In this document: in pieces, positions 9,612-18,089 of the stretch
How positions within the stretch are numbered: the stretch's first letter is position 1
How the letters are laid out: the number at the start of each line of letters is the position of its first letter
Origin: an uncultured Eudoraea sp.
GTDB taxonomy: Bacteria > Bacteroidota > Bacteroidia > Flavobacteriales > Flavobacteriaceae
Direction of reading: 5' to 3'
Length of the DNA stretch: 64,000 nucleotides
Assembly: GCF_947490415.1 (NCBI RefSeq)
Contig: NZ_CANLGX010000001.1
Location: 248,001-312,000, forward strand
The notes under the pieces: model-generated
Told to the model about the DNA's origin: nothing
Databases searched by the model: none
The model's input: only the letters and a program-made list of their open reading frames with translations
Position numbers and translations under genes: made by a program

Positions 9612-10958
9612 ATGAAGAAGACATTAGTAATTTTGCTGGCAATAGGAGCTCTTGTGGCCTGCAATAAGAACGAAGAACCCATTGTTGTTACTCCAAATGA
9701 ACTGCATATGGCCATAAACCAGGTTACAGAGATTATGATCCATGATATTTTTTCTCCACCTGTTGCCAGTAGAATCTACGCCTATCCAAATATTGCCGCC
9801 TATGAAATAATAGCGCTAAATGATGAAAATTACCTTTCCCTGGAAGGCCAGGTTCACGAACTAACAGCTATCCCCAAACCAGATGCATCAAAACCGGTGA
9901 ATTATTCCTTAGCCGCCTTAATAGCTCATATGGATGTAAGTAGCAGAGTAATATTTTCTGAGGATAAACTGGCAAGCTTTAGAGATAGTCTGTATACGGT
10001 CTGGGAATCTCAAAATGCAAGAGAATTTAATGCCTCCAAGGAGTATGGAAAGCAGGTTGCCGAGCATATTGCAAAATGGATGAATGGCGATAATTATAAT
10101 CAAACAAGAACAATGCCTAAGTTTACAGTTGATACGGATGACCCCTCAAGATGGCAACCCACCCCGCCGGCTTATATGGATGGGATAGAGCCGCATTGGA
10201 ATAAGATACGTCCTTTTGTGATAGATTCATCAAACCAGTTTATCCCCACTCCTCCCCCTCCTTTTTCTATGGAAGAAGGTTCTGAATTTTACAAAGAAGT
10301 AAAAGAAGTTTATGACATTAGCCTGGAAATTACTGAAAAGGGAGATGCCTCTGAAGAAATTGCCATAGCACAGTTTTGGGATTGCAATCCATATGTTTCC
10401 GTAACGCGTGGTCATTTGATGTTCGCGACTAAGAAAATTTCTCCCGGAGCCCACTGGATTGGTATAGTTAAAATAGCTGCCAAAAACACAAATAGTGATT
10501 TTAACAAAACCGTATACGCCTATACTAAAACATCCATGGCCATAGCCGATGCTTTTATTAGCTGTTGGGATGAGAAGTACAGAAGTAACCTTATCCGGCC
10601 TGAAACTCTGATCAACGAACATATTGACGAAAACTGGAAGCCTGTATTACAAACCCCTCCATTTCCGGAGTACACCAGTGGGCATAGTGTAGTTTCCGGA
10701 GCAGCTGCAACCGCACTTACTGATATTTTTGGTGACAATTTTACCTTTGATGATGATACTGAAGTTCCCTATGGACTGCCTACCAGAAGTTTTAATTCAT
10801 TTAATGAAGCTGCAGATGAAGCGGCAATTAGCAGAATGTACGGAGGAATTCATTACAGAAAAGCCGTTGCAGTTGGTGTAAAGCAAGGAAGAGATTTAGG
10901 CAAGTTCGTATTAGAAAATCTTACTATGACCAAGAACCCCAATTTAGTTTCCAATTAG
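9612..10958 (+). CDS. Vanadium-dependent haloperoxidase/PAP2-family lipoprotein
   Basis: This 448-residue protein has a lipoprotein signal (lipobox LVAC, Cys17). The C-terminal third carries the vanadate/phosphate pocket of the haloperoxidase-acid phosphatase superfamily: K322-x6-R329-P330, S356-G-H358, and S407-R408-x5-H414. In haloperoxidases the last His coordinates vanadate and the SGH His is the acid-base residue, so all key residues are present. The position that is Asp in many PAP2 phosphatases (four after H414) is Ala418, which leans towards a haloperoxidase or a secreted relative. Halogenation itself cannot be read from the sequence. It follows the ASPIC/UnbV triplet in the same operon. 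Confidence 0.85.
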   Translation: MKKTLVILLAIGALVACNKNEEPIVVTPNELHMAINQVTEIMIHDIFSPPVASRIYAYPNIAAYEIIALNDENYLSLEGQVHELTAIPKPDASKPVNYSLAALIAHMDVSSRVIFSEDKLASFRDSLYTVWESQNAREFNASKEYGKQVAEHIAKWMNGDNYNQTRTMPKFTVDTDDPSRWQPTPPAYMDGIEPHWNKIRPFVIDSSNQFIPTPPPPFSMEEGSEFYKEVKEVYDISLEITEKGDASEEIAIAQFWDCNPYVSVTRGHLMFATKKISPGAHWIGIVKIAAKNTNSDFNKTVYAYTKTSMAIADAFISCWDEKYRSNLIRPETLINEHIDENWKPVLQTPPFPEYTSGHSVVSGAAATALTDIFGDNFTFDDDTEVPYGLPTRSFNSFNEAADEAAISRMYGGIHYRKAVAVGVKQGRDLGKFVLENLTMTKNPNLVSN

Positions 10959-10962
10959 TTAT

Positions 10963-11862
10963 ATGAAAAAAGTCATTTTAGTTTTAGGGGTGCTCTTACT
11001 TGCAGGCCTTGTATGGTATTTGTTTATAAAACCCTATGATTATGTGGTATCTTTTAAAGCCAGAACGTTTCCCGGAACCATTAATCAATCACTAAAAATT
11101 TGGAATTCTACTCTGAAAGATGCCCAATTAGTGAATCAGGAAGGTCTAACTCACCTGGAACAAAATATAAAATTCAACGATTCTACATATTTATATCAAT
11201 GGGATATTATTCCACTAACGGACTCTACTTCGAAGGTAAAGGTTTATGTAAAGGATCTTGATCATAGTTTTAAAAACAAAATTGCAATTCCATTTTTCAA
11301 TACAGATTTTGAAAAGAGAACCGTAAGCACGGTTAAAGATTTTAATGAAAAACTAAATGAACATATAGATAAATTCAGGGTTAAAATAACCGGTAAGAGT
11401 GAATTGTCGTCAACGTATTGTGCGTATGTTTCTGTGAAGACCACTCAATTTGGAAAAGCAAAGGGTATGATGTACAATTATCCTCTACTAAATACTATCC
11501 TCGCTAATAACGGGATTGAGTTAAATGGAAGACCATTTTTAGAGGTCACACAATGGGACAAGGAAACAGACAGTATACAATTTGATTTTTGTTATCCGAT
11601 TATTAAATCGGATTCATTGCCTCAGCATCCGGATCTGAAGTATAAACAGTTCAATTCAAGAGATGCACTTATGGCTGTTTATAATGGCAATTATATAACT
11701 TCCGACAGAGCCTGGTATGCTCTTTTGGATTATGCCGATAAAAATGATATTGAAGTTACAGGTCTGCCTGTAGAAGTTTTTCATAATAACCCTAATATGG
11801 GTGATGATGCGCTTAATTGGAAAGCTGAGATTTATTTTCCTTTAATAAATGTAGATGACTAG
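10963..11862 (+). CDS. Membrane-anchored SRPBCC/GyrI-like small-molecule-binding protein
   Basis: This is a 299-residue protein with one N-terminal hydrophobic segment (residues about 3-22) that acts as an uncleaved anchor or signal. Residues about 28-130 look like an SRPBCC/polyketide-cyclase-type domain. Residues about 145-297 look like a GyrI-like (AraC effector-binding) domain, with the repeating pattern seen in GLPVEVFHNNP. There is no DNA-binding domain, so it is probably a ligand-binding envelope protein rather than a regulator. It starts 4 bases after the haloperoxidase-like gene and overlaps the next gene by 8 bases. The domain assignment is by recalled pattern only. Confidence 0.7.
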   Translation: MKKVILVLGVLLLAGLVWYLFIKPYDYVVSFKARTFPGTINQSLKIWNSTLKDAQLVNQEGLTHLEQNIKFNDSTYLYQWDIIPLTDSTSKVKVYVKDLDHSFKNKIAIPFFNTDFEKRTVSTVKDFNEKLNEHIDKFRVKITGKSELSSTYCAYVSVKTTQFGKAKGMMYNYPLLNTILANNGIELNGRPFLEVTQWDKETDSIQFDFCYPIIKSDSLPQHPDLKYKQFNSRDALMAVYNGNYITSDRAWYALLDYADKNDIEVTGLPVEVFHNNPNMGDDALNWKAEIYFPLINVDD

Positions 11863-12703
11863 ATATGTTGCCATCTTAATATTTAGCTTTTTGACAAGTT
11901 GTGCCAACTATGGTCAACTTACTTACATCACTAAACTCCCTAAAAAACTGGATGAAAATTCAGGAATGGCAATTGGAAAAGATTCAACCGTATGGCTAGT
12001 AAATGACGGTGGTAACCAGGACAAAATATATCAGATAACTAATAAGGGAAAGATCATAAAGGAACTTGAAGTAAAAAATGCCAAAAACAAAGATTGGGAG
12101 GATTTGGCTAAGGATAAAGATGGTAATGTTTATATAGCCGATACAGGAAATAACGCAAATAAGAGGAAGGACCTGGTTATCTATAAAATTCCAGATCCCG
12201 GTAAAGAAAAAGGAGATAAGATTGAAGCAGAACAAATAGCATTCAATTTTCCAGATCAAAAAAAATTCCCTCCTAAAAAAAGTAAATTGTTATACGACAC
12301 GGAGGCAATTTTTTATGCTAAAGACAGCCTCTATCTTATCACAAAAAACAGATCCCAACCCTTTAATGGAAATGCCCGGATATACAGAATTCCATCAAAA
12401 AAAGGGAACTATAAAGCCAATTACCTCGGAGAATTCATTCCCTGCACGGATATTTCTGCCTGTAAAATAACAGCAGCGGATATTTCCCCGGACGGCAAAA
12501 CTATCGCGCTGTTGGGCTATGGTAAATTATGGCTATTCACCAATTTTGATCTTTCAAATTTTTTCGAAGGGGACCTTAAAACAATTGATCTGGGTATTAG
12601 AACACAACTGGAATCAATTTCTTTCTTAAATAATAAAACATTGCTGCTTTCAGATGAGCAATTAAATAAAACGGGGAGAAATTTATATTCATTTAGCTTC
12701 TAA
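11855..12703 (+). CDS. Secreted beta-propeller-like protein of unknown function
   Basis: This 282-residue protein has an N-terminal signal, possibly with a lipobox at TSC (residues 14-16). The body contains propeller-type repeats: a DENSGMAIGKDSTVW strand, then WEDLAKDKDGNVYIADTGNNANKR, split as WEDLAKDKDG and NVYIADTGNN, and later DISPDGKTIALLGYG. This resembles SdiA-regulated/phytase-like propellers, but I cannot assign a substrate. It overlaps the GyrI-like gene by 8 bases and is the last gene of the ASPIC/UnbV operon. No clear hairpin terminator follows; the next gene starts about 75-95 bases later. Confidence 0.7.
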   Translation: MTRYVAILIFSFLTSCANYGQLTYITKLPKKLDENSGMAIGKDSTVWLVNDGGNQDKIYQITNKGKIIKELEVKNAKNKDWEDLAKDKDGNVYIADTGNNANKRKDLVIYKIPDPGKEKGDKIEAEQIAFNFPDQKKFPPKKSKLLYDTEAIFYAKDSLYLITKNRSQPFNGNARIYRIPSKKGNYKANYLGEFIPCTDISACKITAADISPDGKTIALLGYGKLWLFTNFDLSNFFEGDLKTIDLGIRTQLESISFLNNKTLLLSDEQLNKTGRNLYSFSF

Positions 12704-12798
12704 GGATCTTTGCCGTTTTTTTTCTATTTAAATTGTTGGGCTTTAACTAATTAAATTTATATCTTGACCTTCTATAAATGTTAAAAAATAGTTTTTCT

Positions 12799-13344
12799 AT
12801 GAAAACTTCACACTCAATTAAATTACCAATTTTTACTTTATTTCTGTCATTAATTATTTCTTCAACAACCTATTCTCAGGCGGGTTGGAATCCTGAGTTG
12901 GATAGCGACTGTAAAGAGGCAATTTCTGAAATGAAAAAGGATGCGCCCAAACTTGATAGCTATTTTTCCAAGGCTTATGGATATGCCATATTTCCAAAAA
13001 TCACCAAAGCTGGCTTAGGATTTGGAGGAGCCGGAGGGAAAGGCATAGTATATCAAGGGGGTAAAGCTACAGGAGAATCAAAACTTGGACAAGCTTCCTT
13101 TGGGCTTCAGGCTGGAGGTCAGCAGTATAGTGAATTAATATTCTTTGAAGACAAAGGAGCTTACGACCGTTTTACCGGAGGTAAGTTTAAATTTGACGCT
13201 CAAGCTTCTGCTGTAGCCATTACAGAAGGTGCCGCTGCCGTGGCTCCATACCAGGATGGTGTGGCCATATTTACCCGCGTTAAAGGAGGTTTGATGTATG
13301 AGGCCTCTGTAGGTGGGCAGAAGTTTACTTTCGATCCTTATTAA
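12799..13344 (+). CDS. SYLF (YSC84-type) lipid-binding domain protein, secreted
   Basis: The protein has 181 residues from the ATG at 12799; an in-frame ATG at 12778 would add 7 residues before the charged n-region. A Sec signal peptide ends near TTYSQ. The mature part is a SYLF domain: AYGYAIFPKITKAG, then GGAGGKGIVY, then SFGLQAGGQQYSELIFF and GVAIFTRVKGG. SYLF domains bind phosphoinositides in eukaryotes; the role of bacterial secreted forms is unknown. It is about 70% alike by eye to the gene at 23735, so this is a paralogous pair within 11 kb. Confidence 0.88.
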   Translation: MKTSHSIKLPIFTLFLSLIISSTTYSQAGWNPELDSDCKEAISEMKKDAPKLDSYFSKAYGYAIFPKITKAGLGFGGAGGKGIVYQGGKATGESKLGQASFGLQAGGQQYSELIFFEDKGAYDRFTGGKFKFDAQASAVAITEGAAAVAPYQDGVAIFTRVKGGLMYEASVGGQKFTFDPY

Positions 13345-13441
13345 AACTTGACTTCAGATGGTCAACAAACCTTAAAAAGATCTTATTAATATATATACGA
13401 AAAATAAATATTATTATATTTTTTTAATACTACTCTTTAAT

Positions 13442-14146
13442 GTGTGGTGTGGTTATTCTCAAGTCCTTATTGCGGCAGTTTTTGGAGATAAACTAAATTC
13501 ACCAGATTTGGAGTTTGGTCTTGAAGGGGGATATAATTGGTCTGAAATTTCGGACCTAAACAATGGAAAAAGTCTTTCAGAATTTAACCTGGGTTTTTAC
13601 TTTGACATCAGGTTAAAAAACCAATGGTATCTGGATACCGGAGTATTGGTAAAAGGCAGAATGGGAGCCGCAGAATTAAGCACAGAGGATCTCTCTCTTC
13701 TAGGAATTACTTTACAGGATGAAGAAGGCGATTATAGCCAAAAAATCAGCTATTTTATGGTTCCTGCCCTTTTTAAATATCGTTTTAAAAACAAAATTTA
13801 TCTTGAGGCAGGGCCACAATTCAATCTAATGTATAAAGCTTTTGTTGAGTTTAATGCTGAAGATGGTGATATTGATGTACGCACAAGACAAAATAATAAG
13901 GACGCTATTAATCGATTAGGAGCAGGGGTAACATTTGGCGCTGGTTACCGACTCTCTGACCGAGCAGCGGGTATTACTTTAGGCCTAAAATATTATTACG
14001 GTTTTACCAATGTTTACAAAGATATAAGTGGTCCTAAAAACAGTTCGTTATTTTTAAAATGTAATATTCCTATTGGCGTAAAAAAAAGTCAGGAATTAAG
14101 GAAACAAAAGGCATTAGAAAAAGAAAATGCTCTAAAAAAAGAATAA
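13442..14146 (+). CDS. Outer-membrane beta-barrel protein (PorT-like), signal peptide upstream of the first standard start
   Basis: The first standard start codon in frame is GTG at 13442 (234 residues). The in-frame codons before it, from 13385, encode a lysine-containing n-region and a strongly hydrophobic stretch (YYYIFLILLFNVWCG) running into the cleavage-like site YSQ at the annotated start. The real protein therefore probably begins upstream, perhaps at ATT 13385 or ATA 13391, since no ATG, GTG or TTG occurs between the stop at 13373 and 13442. The mature region resembles flavobacterial PorT-type barrels (FGDKLNSPDLEFGLEGGYNW, with alternating strands to the end). The C-terminus ends in a charged Lys/Glu helix. 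The next gene starts 4 bases later. Confidence 0.78.
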   Translation: MWCGYSQVLIAAVFGDKLNSPDLEFGLEGGYNWSEISDLNNGKSLSEFNLGFYFDIRLKNQWYLDTGVLVKGRMGAAELSTEDLSLLGITLQDEEGDYSQKISYFMVPALFKYRFKNKIYLEAGPQFNLMYKAFVEFNAEDGDIDVRTRQNNKDAINRLGAGVTFGAGYRLSDRAAGITLGLKYYYGFTNVYKDISGPKNSSLFLKCNIPIGVKKSQELRKQKALEKENALKKE

Positions 14147-14150
14147 AAAA

Positions 14151-15200
14151 ATGCAGCCATTAAAAATCTTTTTTCTATTCTTCGTCTTATTGGGAATAAA
14201 TACTGTTTCCGCTCAATATGCGACGACCAAAGTACGTTCAAAGCATCAGGCTTATACAGATAGTCTAAAACAGGTAAAATATGATAACGTACTACCCATT
14301 TGGGGACAAAAAGCCTATAAAAAGGGATTTGATATACCCTATCCTACAGGCGCTATGATCAATTTTGTCTGGGTAAGGCAAGGTTTATTGATTGATAATA
14401 TTTCCTTAGGATTAAAAACAGACAATACAGACATACCCCTTACCGAGGTAGACTTTATTAAATTCGGCAATAATTATTCAGAAGCGAACACCGTGTTGTT
14501 TAGACCCGATATCTGGGTATTTCCCTTTTTAAATATATATGGCCTTTTTGGCTTAGGGTCTTCCAGAACGGAGGTTAACTTAACTATTCCCACAGAATTA
14601 AGATCTGTGGTAGATCAAAGACTTACCACCTATGGTTTTGGTGCGACGGCTGCCGGAGGAATCGGCCCTGTCTGGATTGCTGTCGACGCCAATATCAGTT
14701 GGAGTAAACCAGAATTGTTGGATGATCCGGTAACAGTTAAAACCTTTGGAGTAAGGGTTGGCCATAATTTTGTGCAGGATGATAAACCCTATAGAAATTT
14801 TGGAGTGTGGATAGGTGCTATGAAGGTAACCCTCGGCTCTGAAACAGTTGGGGCTATCCAATTAAAAGATGCCTTACCCCCAGAGGTTTTTGAACGCGCA
14901 CAGGAGATAGAAGCCAATTATTTTGAATGGTTAAATTCCCTCAATCCTAATAACCCTATTGATGCAAGAAAAATAGAAATAGCTAACGAGGTCCTAACCC
15001 CTATTTTTGAACGTATCGGTGCTGCCGATGGCGATGCCATTGTTCGTTATAGCCTTGCAAAGAAGGTAAAGGAGCCATGGAATGGAGTAATAGGAGCTCA
15101 ATATCAACTTAACAAGAATTGGATGTTCAGAGCAGAAGGTGGCGTTATAGGTGATAGAAAATCTTTACTTCTTTCCGTAAACTGGAGATTTTTACTTTAG
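14151..15200 (+). CDS. Putative outer-membrane beta-barrel protein, unknown function
   Basis: This 349-residue protein has a Sec signal peptide ending at TVSAQ. The mature protein has alternating amphipathic strands (TTYGFGATAAGGIGPVWIAV, then GVRVGHNFVQDDKPYRNFGV) and a C-terminus of strand type ending in WRFLL, as expected for an outer-membrane barrel recognised by BAM. A charged helical insert lies at about residues 240-300. I do not recognise a named family. It starts 4 bases after the preceding barrel gene and is probably co-transcribed with it. Confidence 0.7.
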   Translation: MQPLKIFFLFFVLLGINTVSAQYATTKVRSKHQAYTDSLKQVKYDNVLPIWGQKAYKKGFDIPYPTGAMINFVWVRQGLLIDNISLGLKTDNTDIPLTEVDFIKFGNNYSEANTVLFRPDIWVFPFLNIYGLFGLGSSRTEVNLTIPTELRSVVDQRLTTYGFGATAAGGIGPVWIAVDANISWSKPELLDDPVTVKTFGVRVGHNFVQDDKPYRNFGVWIGAMKVTLGSETVGAIQLKDALPPEVFERAQEIEANYFEWLNSLNPNNPIDARKIEIANEVLTPIFERIGAADGDAIVRYSLAKKVKEPWNGVIGAQYQLNKNWMFRAEGGVIGDRKSLLLSVNWRFLL

Positions 15201-15405
15201 AAAATAAAACAAGATCGGCTACTATGCGTTATATATTTTAGTTTTAAAATATAATAACTGTTATTCAATTCTTTTATATGTTTATTTTTGTGATCGTTAA
15301 GTCGAAATTAATCCCCTTAGCGACTGGCAACAAGAATTATACGCGTATCTAACGAATTTTGCATTGATCATTATACCCTAAAAAATTCTCTAAAACCAAT
15401 TTTCT
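15201..15405 (+). other. Intergenic region with a possible promoter
   Basis: This 205-base gap separates the barrel operon from the small secreted protein gene. TATTTTTG at 15283-15290 fits the Bacteroidota -7 element TAnnTTTG, but no TTG sits 19-23 bases before it, so it is only a candidate. No stable terminator hairpin is evident. Confidence 0.3.
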
Positions 15406-15816
15406 ATGACTCGAATTAAACTAGTTTTATGCATTACTGGCCTTCTTATATTCTCCAATATAAAGGCACAGGAGCTCAGCAAAGAAGAAAGAAAGGTTCA
15501 AATTTTTTCATCAGAAGAAAAGGACAACCTTCAACTCTGGTTTCATGATGAAGTGAAAAGAATGGACCTCAATGAAGAGGAAATGAGTCAATACAGCAGT
15601 ATTATTGTTTATTATATAGCTAAAATTTCGCGCTTAGATGATATGGATAAAGAGTATTCAGAGGAGCGATTTAAAAAGGAATTAAACAGTTTATTAGCCA
15701 AACAGGATAAAGAGTTAGAAGATTTACTCACTCCGGAGCAATTTGAAATACATAAAGAAATTTATGGTGAATTTCTAAGGTCGGCCTATAGGAGATGGGG
15801 AATAACAAATGACTAA
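15406..15816 (+). CDS. Small secreted protein of unknown function
   Basis: This 136-residue protein has a Sec signal peptide ending at NIKAQ. The remainder is almost entirely charged alpha-helix (LSKEERKVQIFSSEEKDNL, then EEMSQYSSIIVYYIAKI, then KQDKELEDLLTPEQFEIHKE), reminiscent of small periplasmic helical-hairpin proteins such as Spy/CpxP-like chaperones, with which I cannot claim homology. It overlaps the following DUF4136 gene by 8 bases, so the two are translationally coupled and probably work together. Confidence 0.7.
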   Translation: MTRIKLVLCITGLLIFSNIKAQELSKEERKVQIFSSEEKDNLQLWFHDEVKRMDLNEEEMSQYSSIIVYYIAKISRLDDMDKEYSEERFKKELNSLLAKQDKELEDLLTPEQFEIHKEIYGEFLRSAYRRWGITND

Positions 15817-16378
15817 TATGGGATTACTATTTAAAAAATTAAGTGTTGTTTTCCTTTTTTGTGCAATTCCTTTCTTAGGAATGTCCCAACTCCTGGTTTC
15901 CTATAATAAAGCTTCCAAGGTAGATTTTAAAAAATATAAAACCTATCAGGTATATGGTCTTAATGTTGCAACTATTCCCGAATTTGAACCCAGAAAAGAG
16001 GCCTTAAATTTTTTAATTACGGAGATTGACAGTCAAATGGATGCAAGGGGTTATGAAAAAGTCAAAGCAAATCCCGATTTAATCCTCAATATTGGGGTTG
16101 TGATTTCTGCAGAACAAAAGACAAGGCAAACTGATATTAGAGATGCTCCAAGATATATGGGAGAGCGAAATTACCATTGGGAATCACAAGAAATTGTAGT
16201 TCAAAACTATAACGCAGGAACCGTGATCCTGGATGTTGTTGAAAGTGAAAATAACAAAATGATCTGGCAGGCCGTATCCAAGGGAATGATTTCAGAATCA
16301 ATGGATAAAAATAAAATTAGGATCACAAAAGCGGTTAAAAAAATGTTTAACAAATATCCGGTTAAGATAAAGAAGTAA
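15809..16378 (+). CDS. DUF4136 domain protein
   Basis: This 189-residue protein has an N-terminal signal peptide (hydrophobic core VVFLFCAIPFLG, cleavage near GMSQ). The mature N-terminus LLVSYNKASKVDFKKYKTY matches the DUF4136 signature of an Asp-Phe plus KYKTY strand. Later parts are LILNIGVVIS and the C-terminal ITKAVKKMFNKYP. DUF4136 proteins are small envelope lipoprotein-like proteins of unknown function. It overlaps the upstream small secreted protein gene. A start at ATG 15818 is also possible. Confidence 0.82.
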   Translation: MTNMGLLFKKLSVVFLFCAIPFLGMSQLLVSYNKASKVDFKKYKTYQVYGLNVATIPEFEPRKEALNFLITEIDSQMDARGYEKVKANPDLILNIGVVISAEQKTRQTDIRDAPRYMGERNYHWESQEIVVQNYNAGTVILDVVESENNKMIWQAVSKGMISESMDKNKIRITKAVKKMFNKYPVKIKK

Positions 16379-16405
16379 AAATATATTTAAACTAGCTCAT
16401 GACAT

Positions 16406-17335
16406 ATGGTGAATAAAAAACCATTAATTCTTAAATGTATTTTATCGTGCTGCGTTATGCTTTATCTGCAGCAGGGCTTTACACAGGATGTAGAACCTCG
16501 CAGATGGGCGTCAATACCTTTAGGTCTAAATGTGATAGGTGCAGGGTATGCTTATACTTTCGGGGATGTCTTTTTTGATCCGGTCATAGGGGCAGAAGAT
16601 GTGACTTATCGCGGTAACGGCTTGGTTGCTTCATATGTACGACCCTTTAGATTGGGAAATAAATTGGCTCGGGTAGACGTATTACTGCCTTTTACTTTTT
16701 CACGATGGGAAGGTCTTTTAAATGGTGTCGCCACGAGTGTTAGCAGAACTGGTTTCGCGGATCCAAGAGTAAGATTATCATTAAATTTAACAGGACCACC
16801 ACCCTCAGGGCCTAAGGAATTTCAAGAATACCTGGCTACCCACCCGGTTTTCACAACCTTTGGTGTTTCTTTGGCCGTATCCCTGCCTTTTGGGCAATAC
16901 TTTAATGATAAATTAATAAATCTGGGGGGTAACCGTTTCGTCATAAGACCACAGATAGGAATGGTTCATTATTGGGGGCCCTGGTCATATGAACTTACAG
17001 GCTCTCTAGTCATTTATTCCACTAATAATGACTTTTTTAATGGTGGAGAATTAAAACAAAAGTCTCTTTTTGCATTACAGACCCATCTGATAAGGCAATT
17101 TGACAAACGCTTTTGGGCTTCAATAAGTGCCGGATATAACCAAGGAGCATCTTCTGTGGTGAACAAGCAATTTAATAATGATCAAAGAGCCAACTTTATA
17201 GGTGCCGCCTCTATTGGAAGCAGTTTTGCCGGAAGCCAGGGTCTTAAACTGGCATATGTCTATTCAAAAGCTCAAAGGGATGTGGGCTCCACCACCAATA
17301 GTCTTCTATTGGTTTGGACAGTAGTCTTTAAATAA
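16406..17335 (+). CDS. Outer-membrane transporter-like barrel (MetA phenol-degradation family)
   Basis: This 309-residue protein has a signal peptide ending at GFTQ. The barrel pattern is that of the 'MetA-pathway of phenol degradation' outer-membrane family: WASIPLGLNVIGAGYAYTFG near the N-terminus, FADPRVRLSLNLTGPPP, VSLAVSLPFGQYFNDKL, and a C-terminal strand NSLLLVWTVVFK ending in an aromatic-plus-Lys terminus. These proteins are presumed hydrophobic-compound channels; the substrate is unknown. It is convergent with the next, minus-strand gene, 8 bases apart. Confidence 0.75.
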   Translation: MVNKKPLILKCILSCCVMLYLQQGFTQDVEPRRWASIPLGLNVIGAGYAYTFGDVFFDPVIGAEDVTYRGNGLVASYVRPFRLGNKLARVDVLLPFTFSRWEGLLNGVATSVSRTGFADPRVRLSLNLTGPPPSGPKEFQEYLATHPVFTTFGVSLAVSLPFGQYFNDKLINLGGNRFVIRPQIGMVHYWGPWSYELTGSLVIYSTNNDFFNGGELKQKSLFALQTHLIRQFDKRFWASISAGYNQGASSVVNKQFNNDQRANFIGAASIGSSFAGSQGLKLAYVYSKAQRDVGSTTNSLLLVWTVVFK

Positions 17336-17343
17336 GGTGCCTG

Positions 17344-17994
17344 TTAATCAAAGGTAAAAACCAAACCTCCGCTAACTCCACCCATAAGAGTTGTACCTGA
17401 TACTGCAACACCGCCACCAATACCTCCGGGGCCTCCGGCAACATAAAGACCTCCCCACGAAACAGGAAACATAAGGTCTCCTTGTATTTTAATCCCAACC
17501 ACATCACTTACATTAAATATGACTCCGCCTTTAATAGCAAATGAAAATTCAGTAGTGGAACTTAAACTTCTATTGATCACTGCCGTATTCTCATTTTTAG
17601 GTGTAAATACGACAACTCCCGCACTCACCCCAAAAAAAGGCGTCATATCACTAGACGTATCAAAATACCTGGAACTACCCAGATGAATCCAATCCATGGC
17701 TAAATCGGACAAACGATCTTCTGCAGGACTTATCACAAAATCTCTGATAAATAGTTCTGTGTCCATTTTCATATACGTTAATTCAAGCATAACACCATTG
17801 TTTACTTCAAAACCGGCAATCCCTCTAAAAAATCCACCGTCTGATGCCTTTAAATAATTGGATCCGTAATTTAATTTAGTGCCAAATTGATACCCATAAT
17901 CTAATGATAAATCTATGCGCTGCGCTTGTGCCTGAAATACAAAAGCAGATAAGGTTAGAAAAATTACTAATTGAATTATTTTTAATTGCCTCAT
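17344..17994 (-). CDS. Outer-membrane beta-barrel protein
   Basis: This is a 216-residue protein from the ATG at 17994; the 46 codons upstream in frame do not look like a signal and overlap the promoter. The Sec signal peptide ends at AQAQ. The mature part alternates strands and turns (DLSLDYGYQFG, FFRGIAGFEV, FFGVSAGVVVF, GLYVAGGPGGIGGGVAV) and ends GLVFTFD, consistent with an 8-10-stranded barrel. The promoter is well defined: TTG at 18081-18083, 19-base spacer, TATATTTG at 18054-18061 (minus strand). A pair of 22-base repeats lies just upstream of it. Confidence 0.75.
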   Translation of the reverse strand: MRQLKIIQLVIFLTLSAFVFQAQAQRIDLSLDYGYQFGTKLNYGSNYLKASDGGFFRGIAGFEVNNGVMLELTYMKMDTELFIRDFVISPAEDRLSDLAMDWIHLGSSRYFDTSSDMTPFFGVSAGVVVFTPKNENTAVINRSLSSTTEFSFAIKGGVIFNVSDVVGIKIQGDLMFPVSWGGLYVAGGPGGIGGGVAVSGTTLMGGVSGGLVFTFD

Positions 17995-18053
17995 ATTGGT
18001 TTGTGTTAACTGGGTTTTCTTTTTTTTATAGTTTTGGAGCAAAATATTTCGGG

Positions 18054-18083
18054 CAAATATACAGTGATTATCTATATTTTCAA
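18054..18083 (-). promoter_or_regulatory. Bacteroidota-type promoter of the minus-strand barrel gene
   Basis: On the minus strand TTG (18083-18081), a 19-base spacer and TATATTTG (18061-18054) match the Bacteroidota consensus TTG-N19-TAnnTTTG exactly. The start site would be near 18047, giving a leader of about 50 bases to the ATG at 17994. Confidence 0.7.
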
Positions 18084-18089
18084 TTCTAA

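Noticed and set aside
10230-10622. 130-codon open frame antisense to the haloperoxidase-like gene
   Set aside because: The sense strand carries full active-site motifs; the antisense translation is low in recognisable structure.
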